From an uncultured Mycoplasmatota bacterium (GTDB taxonomy: Bacteria; Bacillota_I; Bacilli_A; RF39; UBA660): a DNA stretch of 64,000 bases. The stretch's first letter is position 1; each line of letters opens with the position of its first letter. The stretch spans positions 78,300-142,299 of the forward strand of contig UQSR01000002.1 in NCBI GenBank assembly GCA_900543825.1, in the 5' to 3' direction. The position numbers and the translations under genes were made by a program. Shown here piece by piece: positions 25,223 to 33,935 of this stretch. The notes beneath the pieces are model-generated. The model made no database searches. It saw only the letters and a program-made list of their open reading frames with translations, and was not told the DNA's origin.

Positions 25223-26339
25223 GTGGATTAGTTATAAATTTTATGATTTAGTTTCCATTATAAATGGTCAAGTTGATCCAAACAAAAAAGAATATTGTAA
25301 TTTACCACATATTGGTCCTGGTAATATTGAAAAAGAAACAGGAAGGTTATTAGAATATAATTTAGCAAAAGATGATAAATTAATAAGTTCAAAATATCTA
25401 TTCAATGAAAAATCTGTAATTTATGGCAAAATAAATCCTCATTTTGCAAAGGTTTGTTATCCAAAATTTGTAGGGTTATGTAGTGCAGATGCATATCCAA
25501 TTAATCCAATAGAAGAAAAATTAACATCAACCTTTCTTTTATATTTATTATTAAATCCTAAATTTACTAAATTTGCTACTTCGGTCTCAATGAGAACAGG
25601 AATGCCTAAAATAAACAGAGATGAATTAGGCATATATAAATTTATAATTCCTAAAATAAATGAACAAATAAAAATTGGAAAAACATTAGAATTATTAGAT
25701 AAAAAAATAGAACTTCAATCAAAGAAAATTAAAGACCTTAAGTTATTTAAATTGTACATGGAAAATCAATTTATTTTTAAAGATGATGCTTCATATATTG
25801 AATACAAGTTAAGAGATATTTTAATTGAAGGGAATAAAACACCTGTGGCAGATACAAGTAAATATCAAAAACTTACCATTAAATTAAATTTAAAAGGTTT
25901 AGAATTTAATGAATCTCAAAAAGAAATGTCTGATAAAAGGCCTTTTTACGTCAGAGATGAAAACGAATTAATTATAGGAAAACAAAATTATTTTAATGGA
26001 AGTATTGCCATAGTAAATAAAAAATATGCGGGCGGAATTTGTTCAAATGCAATAATGAGTTTTAAAGCAAAAGATGGATTCGATATTAAATATATCTACT
26101 TATATTTATCACAAAAATCTTATATGAAACAAAGAGAATTTTTAGCAAATGGAACTGGACAAAAAGAATTATCTGAAAAAGAATTTTTAAATTTTAGCAT
26201 TAGAATACCATCTGATAATAAAGTTAAAAAAATAATCAAAAATGTTAATTGTATATCTAAAAAAATATTACTAGAAGAAAATAAATTAAATAAATTAATA
26301 GAACTTAAAAGGGGACTTATGCAAGATATGTTTGTATAA
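25182..26339 (+). CDS. hsdS: Type I restriction enzyme specificity subunit, copy 2
   Basis: The 385 residues have the same plan as copy 1: identical start MNVPKLRFKEFNDE, a different TRD1 (about 15-165), the same central helix LLDKKIELQSKKIKDLKLFK, a different TRD2 (about 195-355), and the same end RGLMQDMFV. The start at 25182 is chosen because GTGGTGAT precedes it and because it matches copy 1; an upstream TTG at 25164 lies inside the repeat and lacks a binding site. Both TRDs are complete, so both hsdS genes could make functional subunits. No strong sigma-A promoter is obvious directly upstream, so this copy may be the silent store, or be read from a promoter within the inverting segment. 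Confidence 0.94.
   Translation: MNVPKLRFKEFNDEWISYKFYDLVSIINGQVDPNKKEYCNLPHIGPGNIEKETGRLLEYNLAKDDKLISSKYLFNEKSVIYGKINPHFAKVCYPKFVGLCSADAYPINPIEEKLTSTFLLYLLLNPKFTKFATSVSMRTGMPKINRDELGIYKFIIPKINEQIKIGKTLELLDKKIELQSKKIKDLKLFKLYMENQFIFKDDASYIEYKLRDILIEGNKTPVADTSKYQKLTIKLNLKGLEFNESQKEMSDKRPFYVRDENELIIGKQNYFNGSIAIVNKKYAGGICSNAIMSFKAKDGFDIKYIYLYLSQKSYMKQREFLANGTGQKELSEKEFLNFSIRIPSDNKVKKIIKNVNCISKKILLEENKLNKLIELKRGLMQDMFV
25697..25751 (+). repeat. Inverted repeat IR-M, hsdS copy 2 arm
   Basis: Partner of 23435-23489 in the central conserved helix between the two TRDs. Confidence 0.85.
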
Positions 26340-26348
26340 GTCTTTTTT
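26309..26348 (+). repeat. Inverted repeat at the 3' end of hsdS copy 2, also a terminator
   Basis: About 36 bases coding for the last ten residues match 22843-22880 inverted. GACTTAT and ATAAGTC pair and a T-run follows, so the hsdS end doubles as a Rho-independent terminator. Confidence 0.75.
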
Positions 26349-26355
26349 TCATACC

Positions 26356-26369
26356 TTACAAACTTGTAA
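26356..26369 (+). promoter_or_regulatory. BceR-type operator before the response regulator
   Basis: TTACA-AACT-TGTAA fits the TnACA-N4-TGTAA site of Bce-type response regulators exactly and is a perfect palindrome. TATAAT follows at 26393-26398 with a poor -35 (TATAAA), as expected for an activator-dependent promoter. Confidence 0.6.
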
Positions 26370-26427
26370 TATAAAATCCATCAATATAATGATATAATAG
26401 AACTATAGAAAGAAGGAAATATAATAT

Positions 26428-27090
26428 ATGAAAAAGATAATGATAATTGAAGATGATACCATAATATCTAAAGAATTATATGAATTACTATTAAATGCTG
26501 GCTATGAAGCATTAATACTAAAAGACTTTTCAAATGCCAAAGAAGAAATATTAAAAAGTAATATAGACCTAATTCTCTTAGATATAAATATCCCATATCA
26601 AAATGGTGAGCAGTTACTTAAAGAAATAAGGAAAGAATCAAATGTTCCCGTAATAATGGTAACCTCAAGAGCAAATGAAACCGATGAAATATTATCCATC
26701 TCTTATGGAGCAGACGATTACATAACCAAGCCTTATAGCCCAACCATTCTATTACTAAGAATACAAAATATCTTTAAAAGATTAGATAATAGTACTGAAG
26801 TACTAAAATATAAAGATTTAGAAGTCTCGCCATCACGAGGCACCTTATCTGGTAGTAACAAAGAATTAGAACTAACCAAAAATGAAATGCTAATCTTTCA
26901 GCACCTATTAAATAACCAAAATAGAATTGTATCACGAGATGAACTAATGACCATTCTTTGGAATAATGAAGAATACATAAATGATAATGCTCTAACCGTA
27001 AATATAAGTAGACTAAGAAGTAAACTAGAGGACTTTGGTTATCCAAATGCCATAGAAACAAGAAAAGGACAAGGATATATACTATTATGA
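26428..27090 (+). CDS. OmpR-family response regulator, BceR type
   Basis: The 220 residues consist of a receiver domain (1-120) with acidic pocket EDD at 8-10, phosphoacceptor Asp in LILLDINIP (about 52), Thr in VTSRA and Lys in TKPYSP, followed by a winged-helix DNA-binding domain (about 125-220, ending ETRKGQGYILL). It is activated by the kinase encoded next, whose ATG overlaps its stop codon (ATGA). It probably binds the TTACA-N4-TGTAA sites at 26356 and 28109 and so controls its own operon and the downstream ABC transporter. Confidence 0.93.
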   Translation: MKKIMIIEDDTIISKELYELLLNAGYEALILKDFSNAKEEILKSNIDLILLDINIPYQNGEQLLKEIRKESNVPVIMVTSRANETDEILSISYGADDYITKPYSPTILLLRIQNIFKRLDNSTEVLKYKDLEVSPSRGTLSGSNKELELTKNEMLIFQHLLNNQNRIVSRDELMTILWNNEEYINDNALTVNISRLRSKLEDFGYPNAIETRKGQGYILL

Positions 27091-28106
27091 AATTAACAAA
27101 CTATTTAAAAGATAAAATAAGCATAATCATTATCACTATCATATCAATAATTCTAATAACCCTATTAGACATTGCCTTCAAAGTACCAGAGGGACTAATA
27201 ATAGTAACCATAGTATTACTACTATTAACACTAATCATAGCCCTCTTAATATCATATTTCCAAAAAAGAACCTTCTATAACACCCTCATAACCAATACCA
27301 AAAATCTAGATAAAAAATACCTAGTCCTAGAAACCATACCAAAACCAAATACTTACGAAGAAGAACTAATATATAACATCATGTGCGACATCAACAAATC
27401 AATGATTGAAAATGTCAGTAGTTACATAAATAGCACCAAAGACTTCAAAGATTATATTGAGATGTGGATACACGAAGTAAAAATACCAATATCAAGTCTA
27501 ATCCTTATGACCCATAATCATAAAAACCAAGTACCAAAAGAATACATTGAAGAAATAAAAAGACTAGATAACTACATCGACCAAATCCTCTATTATGTAA
27601 GAAGTAACTATACCAGTGAAGACTTTATCTTCAAAAAAGTAAAACTAGAAAAAATAATCTCATCAGTAGCCCTTAAAAATAAAGATGACCTCTTAGAAAA
27701 TAAAATTGACCTAATCGTCGATATAAAAAATACCGAAGTCTATACCGATACCAAATGGTTAGAATTCATTTTAAATCAAATTATCAATAACAGTATCAAA
27801 TACAAAAAAGATGTGCCAAACTCCTATATCCAAATAAAAGCTACTGAAGATAATAATCAAATAACCTTATCCATCAAAGATAACGGTATTGGCATACCTA
27901 AAAGTGATATCTCTAATGTTTTCAAAAAATCCTTTACCGGTACTAATGGCAGAGATAAAATCAAATCAACAGGCATGGGCTTATACATAGCCAAAAAATT
28001 ATGTACCAAACTAGGACATAAAATAGAGATAGAATCTGAAGAAAAAGAATATACCATTGTCAAAATAATCTTTGGTAAAAATAAACTTTATCACCCAGAA
28101 GACTAA
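27087..28106 (+). CDS. Intramembrane-sensing histidine kinase, BceS type
   Basis: The 339 residues begin with two closely spaced membrane helices (about 12-30 and 36-58) and almost no extracellular loop, the mark of intramembrane-sensing kinases. An H box follows, with phosphoacceptor His in MWIHEVKIPIS (about 133). The ATPase domain has an N box (FILNQIINNSIKY), DNGIGIP and GMGLYIAKKL. Kinases of this type do not bind the drug themselves but read the state of the BceAB transporter encoded downstream. The start overlaps the response regulator by four bases. Confidence 0.92.
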   Translation: MKLTNYLKDKISIIIITIISIILITLLDIAFKVPEGLIIVTIVLLLLTLIIALLISYFQKRTFYNTLITNTKNLDKKYLVLETIPKPNTYEEELIYNIMCDINKSMIENVSSYINSTKDFKDYIEMWIHEVKIPISSLILMTHNHKNQVPKEYIEEIKRLDNYIDQILYYVRSNYTSEDFIFKKVKLEKIISSVALKNKDDLLENKIDLIVDIKNTEVYTDTKWLEFILNQIINNSIKYKKDVPNSYIQIKATEDNNQITLSIKDNGIGIPKSDISNVFKKSFTGTNGRDKIKSTGMGLYIAKKLCTKLGHKIEIESEEKEYTIVKIIFGKNKLYHPED

Positions 28107-28108
28107 CC

Positions 28109-28122
28109 TTACAAAAAAGTAA
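28109..28122 (+). promoter_or_regulatory. BceR-type operator before the ABC transporter
   Basis: TTACA-AAAA-AGTAA differs from TnACA-N4-TGTAA at one base. The surrounding bases (CCTTACAAA...GTAATATA) also match the copy at 26354, so both operators were probably copied together. It lies just after the kinase stop codon. Confidence 0.55.
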
Positions 28123-28196
28123 TATACTGTAATATTAAACTTACGACAAATATCCTATTATCTAGTATTATTAATTACGAAAGGAAGGAAAATAAT

Positions 28197-28964
28197 ATGG
28201 AAAATATACTAAAAATAGAAAATATTGAAAAATACTATGGAAGTAAATCAAGTTTAACTAAAGCCATAGATAACATATCATTTGAAGTAGAAAAAGGAGA
28301 GTTTGTCGCTATCATGGGTTCTTCAGGTTCAGGTAAAACAACATTACTAAACTGCATATCCACAATTGATAAAGTAACCGCCGGACATATTTTTGTAGGA
28401 GGAACTGACATAACAAAACTAAAAGAAAATGATTTAAACAAGTTTAGAAGAGAAGACTTAGGTTTCATCTTTCAAGACTTCAATTTATTAGATACCTTAA
28501 CAGCCTATGAAAATATAGCACTAGCCTTATCAATTCAAAATGTAAGTCCCAAAGAAATAGATAAAAGAATAAAGAAAGTAGCAAGAGAACTAGATATCGA
28601 ATCAGTACTAAAAAAATATCCTTACCAAATGAGTGGAGGACAAAAACAAAGAGTAGCAGCAGCTCGTGCCATAATAACAGATCCATGCTTAGTACTCGCA
28701 GACGAGCCAACCGGAGCCCTAGACTCTAAGTCATCAAAAATGCTTCTAGAAAAACTAACATACCTAAATAATAACCTAGGAGCCACTATTCTAATGGTAA
28801 CCCATGACGCTTATGCCGCAAGTTACGCTACCAGAATAATCTTCATAAAAGATGGTAAAATATATAACGAAATTCGTAAAGGAAATGATACCAGAAAAGA
28901 ATTCTTTGATAAAATAATAGATGTCGTAACCTTACTAGGAGGAGACATAAATGATGCTCTTTAA
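28197..28964 (+). CDS. ABC transporter ATP-binding protein, BceA type
   Basis: The 255-residue cassette has Walker A GSSGSGKT (about 41-48), a Q loop (FQDFNLLDTLT), signature MSGGQKQR, Walker B LVLADEPTGALD and an H loop (MVTHD). It powers the MacB/LolCDE-like mechanotransmission permease next to it. Bce-type modules free lipid II or other cell-wall precursors from peptide antibiotics such as bacitracin, and also act as the drug sensor. AAGGAAGG lies before the start; the end overlaps the permease gene by 14 bases. Confidence 0.95.
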   Translation: MENILKIENIEKYYGSKSSLTKAIDNISFEVEKGEFVAIMGSSGSGKTTLLNCISTIDKVTAGHIFVGGTDITKLKENDLNKFRREDLGFIFQDFNLLDTLTAYENIALALSIQNVSPKEIDKRIKKVARELDIESVLKKYPYQMSGGQKQRVAAARAIITDPCLVLADEPTGALDSKSSKMLLEKLTYLNNNLGATILMVTHDAYAASYATRIIFIKDGKIYNEIRKGNDTRKEFFDKIIDVVTLLGGDINDAL

Positions 28965-31014
28965 ATTGTCTATAAAAAACATAACCAAAAGTATCAAAGA
29001 TTATGCTATCTATTTCTTTACTTTAGTACTAGGAGTAGCTATTTTCTATGTTTTCAATGCTATAGATAGTCAAACAGTAATGCTAAATGTATCATCATCA
29101 ACAAGTGAAATAATAAGACTAATGACCACCATTCTAGGAGGAGTAAGTGTCTTTGTTTCATTCATTCTAGGATTTTTAATAATCTATGCCAGTCGTTTTC
29201 TCATAAAAAGAAGAAACAAAGAATTTGGAATCTACTTAACCTTAGGAATGTCCAAAAGAAAAATATCTCTAATCCTTTTCTTTGAAACTCTTATAATAGG
29301 AGTTATCTCTTTAGGAGTTGGCCTAGCCCTAGGAATAGTTTTATCACAACTAATGAGTATCTTAGTAGCCAATATGTTTGAAGCAGACCTAACAAAATTT
29401 CAGTTTACATTTTCATCTTCAGCAGCCTTAAAAGCCTTATTATACTTTAGCATAATGTATCTAATAGTAATGATATTTAACACCATAATTGTAAATAAAT
29501 GTAAACTAATAGATCTATTACATGGTAATAAAAAATCCGAAAAAGTAAAATTAAAAAATCCTATCATTTGCACTATAGTATTTATAATTGCGGTCATAGC
29601 ACTATCATATGCTTACTATCTAGTAACAGATGTTTTTGGTACTTCACCACTTATGAATACTATAAGTGGGATATTAATACCAATAGCCCTAGGATGCGTA
29701 TCAACATTTCTAATATTTTGGTCACTATCAGGTCTAATCCTAAAGATAGTAATGCATCTAAAAAAATACTACTACAAAGGATTAAATAGTTTTACCGTTC
29801 GTCAAATAAGTAGTAAAATAAATACCACAGTCTTTTCAATGACAATAATATGCCTAATGTTATTCTTTACCATATGTATCTTTTCCTCAGCATTATCCAT
29901 AAAGAACTCCCTATCAGGTAATCTAAAAGATTTAGCACCCGTTGATATTCAGTTCTCAAAATTACAAGAATCATTATCTAAAGAAGAAAAAGAAAACTTT
30001 TCAAAAGACATAATAGAGGACTACAATACCACTGCCAAAGATACCTTACAAAGATTAGATGTATATAAGTATCTAAAAGATGTAGTAGATATAAATACAT
30101 ATAGAGTAGAAGAAATAACCCTAAAAGATTCTTTTGGAGACCAAATAGAACAAATAGGAAAAGATTATCCCACACTAGCTTATAACGTAAGAGAAGACTT
30201 AGTAAAATTAAGTGACTACAATCGTCTAGCAAAACTATATAACAAAAAAGAATTAACTCTAAAAGATAATGAATATGTAATTATATCTAACTATAAGATG
30301 ATGGCGGGCATTCGAAATATAGCCTTAAAAAATAATACCAAACTAACTATAAATAGTAAAAACTACTATCCAAAATATCAAGAATGTCAAGATGGCATTA
30401 TCGAACTAAGTGGAAGTGCTACTAATACAGGAGTAATAATATTACCAGATAATGCCTTAGAAGGTATTCATCCATATAAAAATATTTTAGCAGCTAACTA
30501 TCAAGCAGACACTAAAGAAGAAAAAGAAAATGTTGAAGATATAGTTAGTACTATAATAAATAACCATTTTAACAAAGATACCTTATTATCATATAATACT
30601 AAAATAGATATCTATGAATCATCCATAGGACTAGGAGCCATGGTAACATTTGTAGGACTATATCTAGGAATAATTTTCTTAATATCAAGTGCGGCCATCT
30701 TAGCCTTAAAAGAATTATCAGAAAGTACTGATAATAAAGAAAGATTTAATATGTTAAGAAAAATAGGAACTGATGAGAAAATGATAAACAAAGCCCTATT
30801 TAATCAGATAGCAGTATTCTTTCTATTCCCATTATTACTAGCTATAATTCATTCAATATTTGGAATAGAGTTTGCTAACTATATCTTAAAAACAATGGGA
30901 ACAGAATCATTATTATCATCAATAATATTAACAGCAGTATTTCTAGTAGTAATCTATGGAGGATATTTCTTAGTAACATACTACTGTAGTAAAACCATAA
31001 TAAAGGAGAGATAA
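28951..31014 (+). CDS. FtsX-like permease, BceB type
   Basis: The 687 residues form about ten membrane helices: one near 18-38, then groups near 55-80, 105-130, 150-175, 205-225, 240-265 and 290-312, and three at the end (about 565-685). A large extracellular domain lies between about 315 and 560. This domain, found only in the BceB subgroup, recognises peptide-bound cell-wall precursors. Start overlap with the ATPase gene indicates translational coupling. It is the sensor-transporter partner of the kinase at 27087. Confidence 0.93.
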   Translation: MMLFKLSIKNITKSIKDYAIYFFTLVLGVAIFYVFNAIDSQTVMLNVSSSTSEIIRLMTTILGGVSVFVSFILGFLIIYASRFLIKRRNKEFGIYLTLGMSKRKISLILFFETLIIGVISLGVGLALGIVLSQLMSILVANMFEADLTKFQFTFSSSAALKALLYFSIMYLIVMIFNTIIVNKCKLIDLLHGNKKSEKVKLKNPIICTIVFIIAVIALSYAYYLVTDVFGTSPLMNTISGILIPIALGCVSTFLIFWSLSGLILKIVMHLKKYYYKGLNSFTVRQISSKINTTVFSMTIICLMLFFTICIFSSALSIKNSLSGNLKDLAPVDIQFSKLQESLSKEEKENFSKDIIEDYNTTAKDTLQRLDVYKYLKDVVDINTYRVEEITLKDSFGDQIEQIGKDYPTLAYNVREDLVKLSDYNRLAKLYNKKELTLKDNEYVIISNYKMMAGIRNIALKNNTKLTINSKNYYPKYQECQDGIIELSGSATNTGVIILPDNALEGIHPYKNILAANYQADTKEEKENVEDIVSTIINNHFNKDTLLSYNTKIDIYESSIGLGAMVTFVGLYLGIIFLISSAAILALKELSESTDNKERFNMLRKIGTDEKMINKALFNQIAVFFLFPLLLAIIHSIFGIEFANYILKTMGTESLLSSIILTAVFLVVIYGGYFLVTYYCSKTIIKER

Positions 31015-31015
31015 G

Positions 31016-32107
31016 ATGAGCTATTTAGTACCAATAAAAGCAGCTTTAATAATCTTTCCTTTTTTAGCCTTATTAATAACATTACCATATATAATATATG
31101 AATATCATTATTATGGATCAGTAAACAAATTAAGAACTTTAATAATATATTCCTTTATCTTATATCTAATAACAATCTACTTTTTAGTAATATTACCTCT
31201 TCCAACCAAAGAAGAAGTAATCAAAATGAAAGTGATTAATCCTCAGTTAATTCCATTAACATTCATAAAAGATATAATAGAGGACCTAATAGAATTAAAA
31301 CAAATAAACATTCTAAAAATAATAACTATACCTAGTATATATACTGTTATCTTTAATATAATAATGTTTATGCCATTAGGAGTCTATCTAAGATACTACT
31401 ATAAATGTTCATTAAAGAAAACAATAATTATAAGTTTCTTAATATCACTATTCTTTGAATTAACTCAGTTAACAGGACTATATTATATCTATCCTAGACC
31501 ATATCGTAATTTTGATGTGGATGACCTATTAATAAACACACTAGGAGGTCTTCTGGGATATTTAATAATAAGTCCTATCCAAAAACATTTACCAACAAGA
31601 GAAGATATCGATACCAAATCATTAAAAGAAGGACAAAAAGTATCTTCCTTAAGAAGAATAACACTCTTTATAGGAGATATCTTTATCTATCTACTAATGA
31701 TAATGCTAGTATCAATTTTAATAAATAATAAATATATAAATCTTTCACTAGCGGTTCTTTACTTTATTATTATTCCATATTTTAATCATAACCAAACTAT
31801 CTTTGGAAAAATAATAAATGTATCATTAGAAGTACCAGATAAGAGATTACTTAGAATAACTTTAAGAAATATCTTTATATATTTATATTACTATGGAATA
31901 TTTTCATTAGTGGTACATTTAGAAATGTTATTAGCTAAAAATATACCTAACTATTTATCAGTAATAATAGGATTAAATACATTTTTAATATTTATAATTT
32001 TCTATATATATAGTTTTATAAAAATATTAAAAAATAAGCAATTACTATATGATAAAGTATTAAATATAAAGTATGTAAGTACTATAAAAGTAAATAATGT
32101 AGATTAA
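31016..32107 (+). CDS. VanZ-like and RDD fusion membrane protein
   Basis: The 363 residues show a VanZ-like half (about 1-195), with the characteristic NIIMFMPLG, FFELTQL and RNFDVDDLLINTLGGLLGY motifs. It is followed by an RDD-type half (about 210-340), with RRITLFIGDIFIYLL and LRITLRNIF. About eight membrane helices are predicted. VanZ proteins give low-level resistance to glycopeptides and lipoglycopeptides. It begins one base after the permease stop codon and so belongs to the Bce operon, which makes a cell-envelope antibiotic defence role likely. Bce operons with a VanZ partner are known; the VanZ-RDD fusion is less common. Confidence 0.88.
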   Translation: MSYLVPIKAALIIFPFLALLITLPYIIYEYHYYGSVNKLRTLIIYSFILYLITIYFLVILPLPTKEEVIKMKVINPQLIPLTFIKDIIEDLIELKQINILKIITIPSIYTVIFNIIMFMPLGVYLRYYYKCSLKKTIIISFLISLFFELTQLTGLYYIYPRPYRNFDVDDLLINTLGGLLGYLIISPIQKHLPTREDIDTKSLKEGQKVSSLRRITLFIGDIFIYLLMIMLVSILINNKYINLSLAVLYFIIIPYFNHNQTIFGKIINVSLEVPDKRLLRITLRNIFIYLYYYGIFSLVVHLEMLLAKNIPNYLSVIIGLNTFLIFIIFYIYSFIKILKNKQLLYDKVLNIKYVSTIKVNNVD

Positions 32108-32134
32108 TATAGTCTATGTTATTTTTTCTTTATT

Positions 32135-32191
32135 CTCTTAAGCCTAGGTCTTAAGAGGTAATTTAGAGCCTATTATATAGTCTCTAAATTA
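32135..32191 (+). repeat. Tandem intergenic hairpins, locus D
   Basis: Copy 1 (32135-32157) has stem CTCTTAAG/CTTAAGAG and loop CCTAGGT. Copy 2 (32159-32191) has stem TAATTTAGAG/CTCTAAATTA and loop CCTATTATATAGT. Copy 2 shares its stem with the third hairpin at 48348-48375 but has five extra loop bases. They lie in the 354-base gap between the VanZ and AlbA_2 genes, which also holds the GTCCGG boxes below. Confidence 0.8.
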
Positions 32192-32294
32192 AAGATATTT
32201 ATGTTGTATTATATATAAGTAAAAGTTGCAATAAGTAATAAAGTAATATTTTAAATAACTATTGTTTACAATTGAGTATAATTTTTAATCAGTT

Positions 32295-32373
32295 AAAAAA
32301 GTCCGGTTTCATAAATAAAAAAGTCCGGTTATAAGTGGACTTTTTATACAAACATTTATAAAAAAGTCCGGTT
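32295..32373 (+). repeat. Three AAAAAAGTCCGGTT boxes upstream of the AlbA_2 gene
   Basis: Copies start at 32295, 32317 and 32360. The middle copy also pairs with an inverted AGTGGACTTTTT at 32336-32347 and forms a 9-bp hairpin with a T tail. The same word occurs twice inside the downstream gene (33611-33652). TTGACA (32405) and TATAAT (32431) further down are 20 bases apart, a suboptimal promoter that may need help. Confidence 0.7.
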
Positions 32374-32461
32374 TTAAATAAAAATTTAATTGATTCAACA
32401 TTTATTGACAAAAGAAATAAAAAAATAGTGTATAATATATAGTAATAAATGGAGGTATTAA

Positions 32462-33907
32462 ATGCAATTAAAAGATTATGAAAAAGTAGAAAGTACTAAT
32501 ATAGAATTTAAAGAAAAAGTTGAATATAGTAAACCAAAAAGCTGGCTTAAATCAGTTTCCGCATTTGCTAACTCAAATGGTGGAATCTTATTGTTTGGTA
32601 TAAGAGATGTGGATAGAAAAGCAGTCGGTTTAGACAATATAGTTAAAGATTCAGAAAAAGTATCTGAATTAATAAATGACAAGATTACTCCACTTCCAAG
32701 ATATGAATTAAAGACTTTTAAGGAAAATAATATGGACTTTATGGAAGTAAAAGTAGGAGATGGTCCAAGAACTCCATATTATTATAATGGTGACGGAAGA
32801 AAAGAAGCATTCATTAGAGCGGGTAATCAATCAATATCTGCTCCAAAACATGTATTGGATGGATTAATTTTAAAAGGTCAAAATACAACTTTTGATGAAT
32901 TACCTAGTAAGTATGATGTTTCTGATGTTAGTTTTACTTTATTAAATGCTTCATTAAAAAATGAAACAGGTAAAGAGTTGAATAAAGATAAAGATTATAT
33001 ATCATTAGAGTTAATAACTAAGGATAAAAAAGTTACAAATGCAGGATTGCTTTTATCCGATCAGGGCTTATTGATTCAGTCAAGAATATTTTGTACTAGG
33101 TGGAAAGGCTTAGTTAAGGGTTCTGTTGATGGAGATGCTATTGACGATAAAGAATATAGTGGCAGTATTATATCTCTTTTAGAAAATGCTGAAATCTTCA
33201 TTAAAAATCATTCTAGAATGGGATGGGAAATTAAAGGAATGAAGAGAATAGAAGTGGAAGATTATCCTGTTAGAGCAATTCGTGAAGCCATTGTTAATGC
33301 TATTATTCATAGAGATTACCAAATAGTGGGTTCTGAAATTCATATAGATATGTATGATAACAGATTAGAAATAACATCTCCAGGTGGAATGATTGATGGT
33401 AGTTTTGTGCAAAACTTAGATATAACTAAAATATCATCAATGAGACGAAATAGAGTTATTTCAGATATATTTAATAGATTGCATTTTATGGAACGTAGAG
33501 GAAGTGGTTTGACCAGAATAGTTGAGTCATATAATGATTACAATGTTAAACCAACATTTAGTTCTGATGTCTCATCATTTAAAGTCATTTTCCCTAATAA
33601 AAGTTATATAGAAAAAAGTCTGGTTACAAGCGAAAAAAGTCCGGTTACAAGCGGAAATATTGTTAGCGATGAAGATTATTTTGTTATTAAATTACATAAA
33701 AATCTTCCAATGAATGTAACCAAAAATACTCATGATAAAATTCAAAAATTATTTGACAAATTTAGTTATCAATATGATTTTAAATGGGAAGATGTTGCGG
33801 AAATATTTAAAGTAAAAAAATCTAGAGCATCAGAAGTTATTGGCTTATTATTAGATTCAAACTTGATTGAACAATCAGATCCAACTAAATATAAATTTAA
33901 AAAATAA
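32462..33907 (+). CDS. AlbA_2 (Schlafen-type) / HATPase_c_4 regulator
   Basis: The 481 residues start with an AlbA_2 domain (about 8-130; ESTNIEFKEKVE and FANSNGGILLFGI are typical). A GHKL-type ATP-binding module follows (about 230-380; REAIVNAIIHRDY, ITSPGGM and GSGLTRI), and a C-terminal winged-helix-like part (about 400-475). Proteins of this build are annotated as RecG-like or transcriptional regulators. A tandem 21-base repeat encodes KSLVTSEKSPVTS. Boxes related to that repeat lie upstream, which hints at autoregulation. GGAGGT precedes the ATG. T-ending codons are commoner than in the core genes. Confidence 0.85.
   Translation: MQLKDYEKVESTNIEFKEKVEYSKPKSWLKSVSAFANSNGGILLFGIRDVDRKAVGLDNIVKDSEKVSELINDKITPLPRYELKTFKENNMDFMEVKVGDGPRTPYYYNGDGRKEAFIRAGNQSISAPKHVLDGLILKGQNTTFDELPSKYDVSDVSFTLLNASLKNETGKELNKDKDYISLELITKDKKVTNAGLLLSDQGLLIQSRIFCTRWKGLVKGSVDGDAIDDKEYSGSIISLLENAEIFIKNHSRMGWEIKGMKRIEVEDYPVRAIREAIVNAIIHRDYQIVGSEIHIDMYDNRLEITSPGGMIDGSFVQNLDITKISSMRRNRVISDIFNRLHFMERRGSGLTRIVESYNDYNVKPTFSSDVSSFKVIFPNKSYIEKSLVTSEKSPVTSGNIVSDEDYFVIKLHKNLPMNVTKNTHDKIQKLFDKFSYQYDFKWEDVAEIFKVKKSRASEVIGLLLDSNLIEQSDPTKYKFKK
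33611..33652 (+). repeat. Tandem 21-base repeat inside the AlbA_2 gene
   Basis: Two adjacent 21-base units (33611-33631, 33632-33652) differ at one base, encode SEKSPVT-type peptide repeats and contain AAAAAAGTCCGGTT or its one-base variant. Confidence 0.85.
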
Positions 33908-33935
33908 TGATACATAATCAAATTGAAATGAAGAA

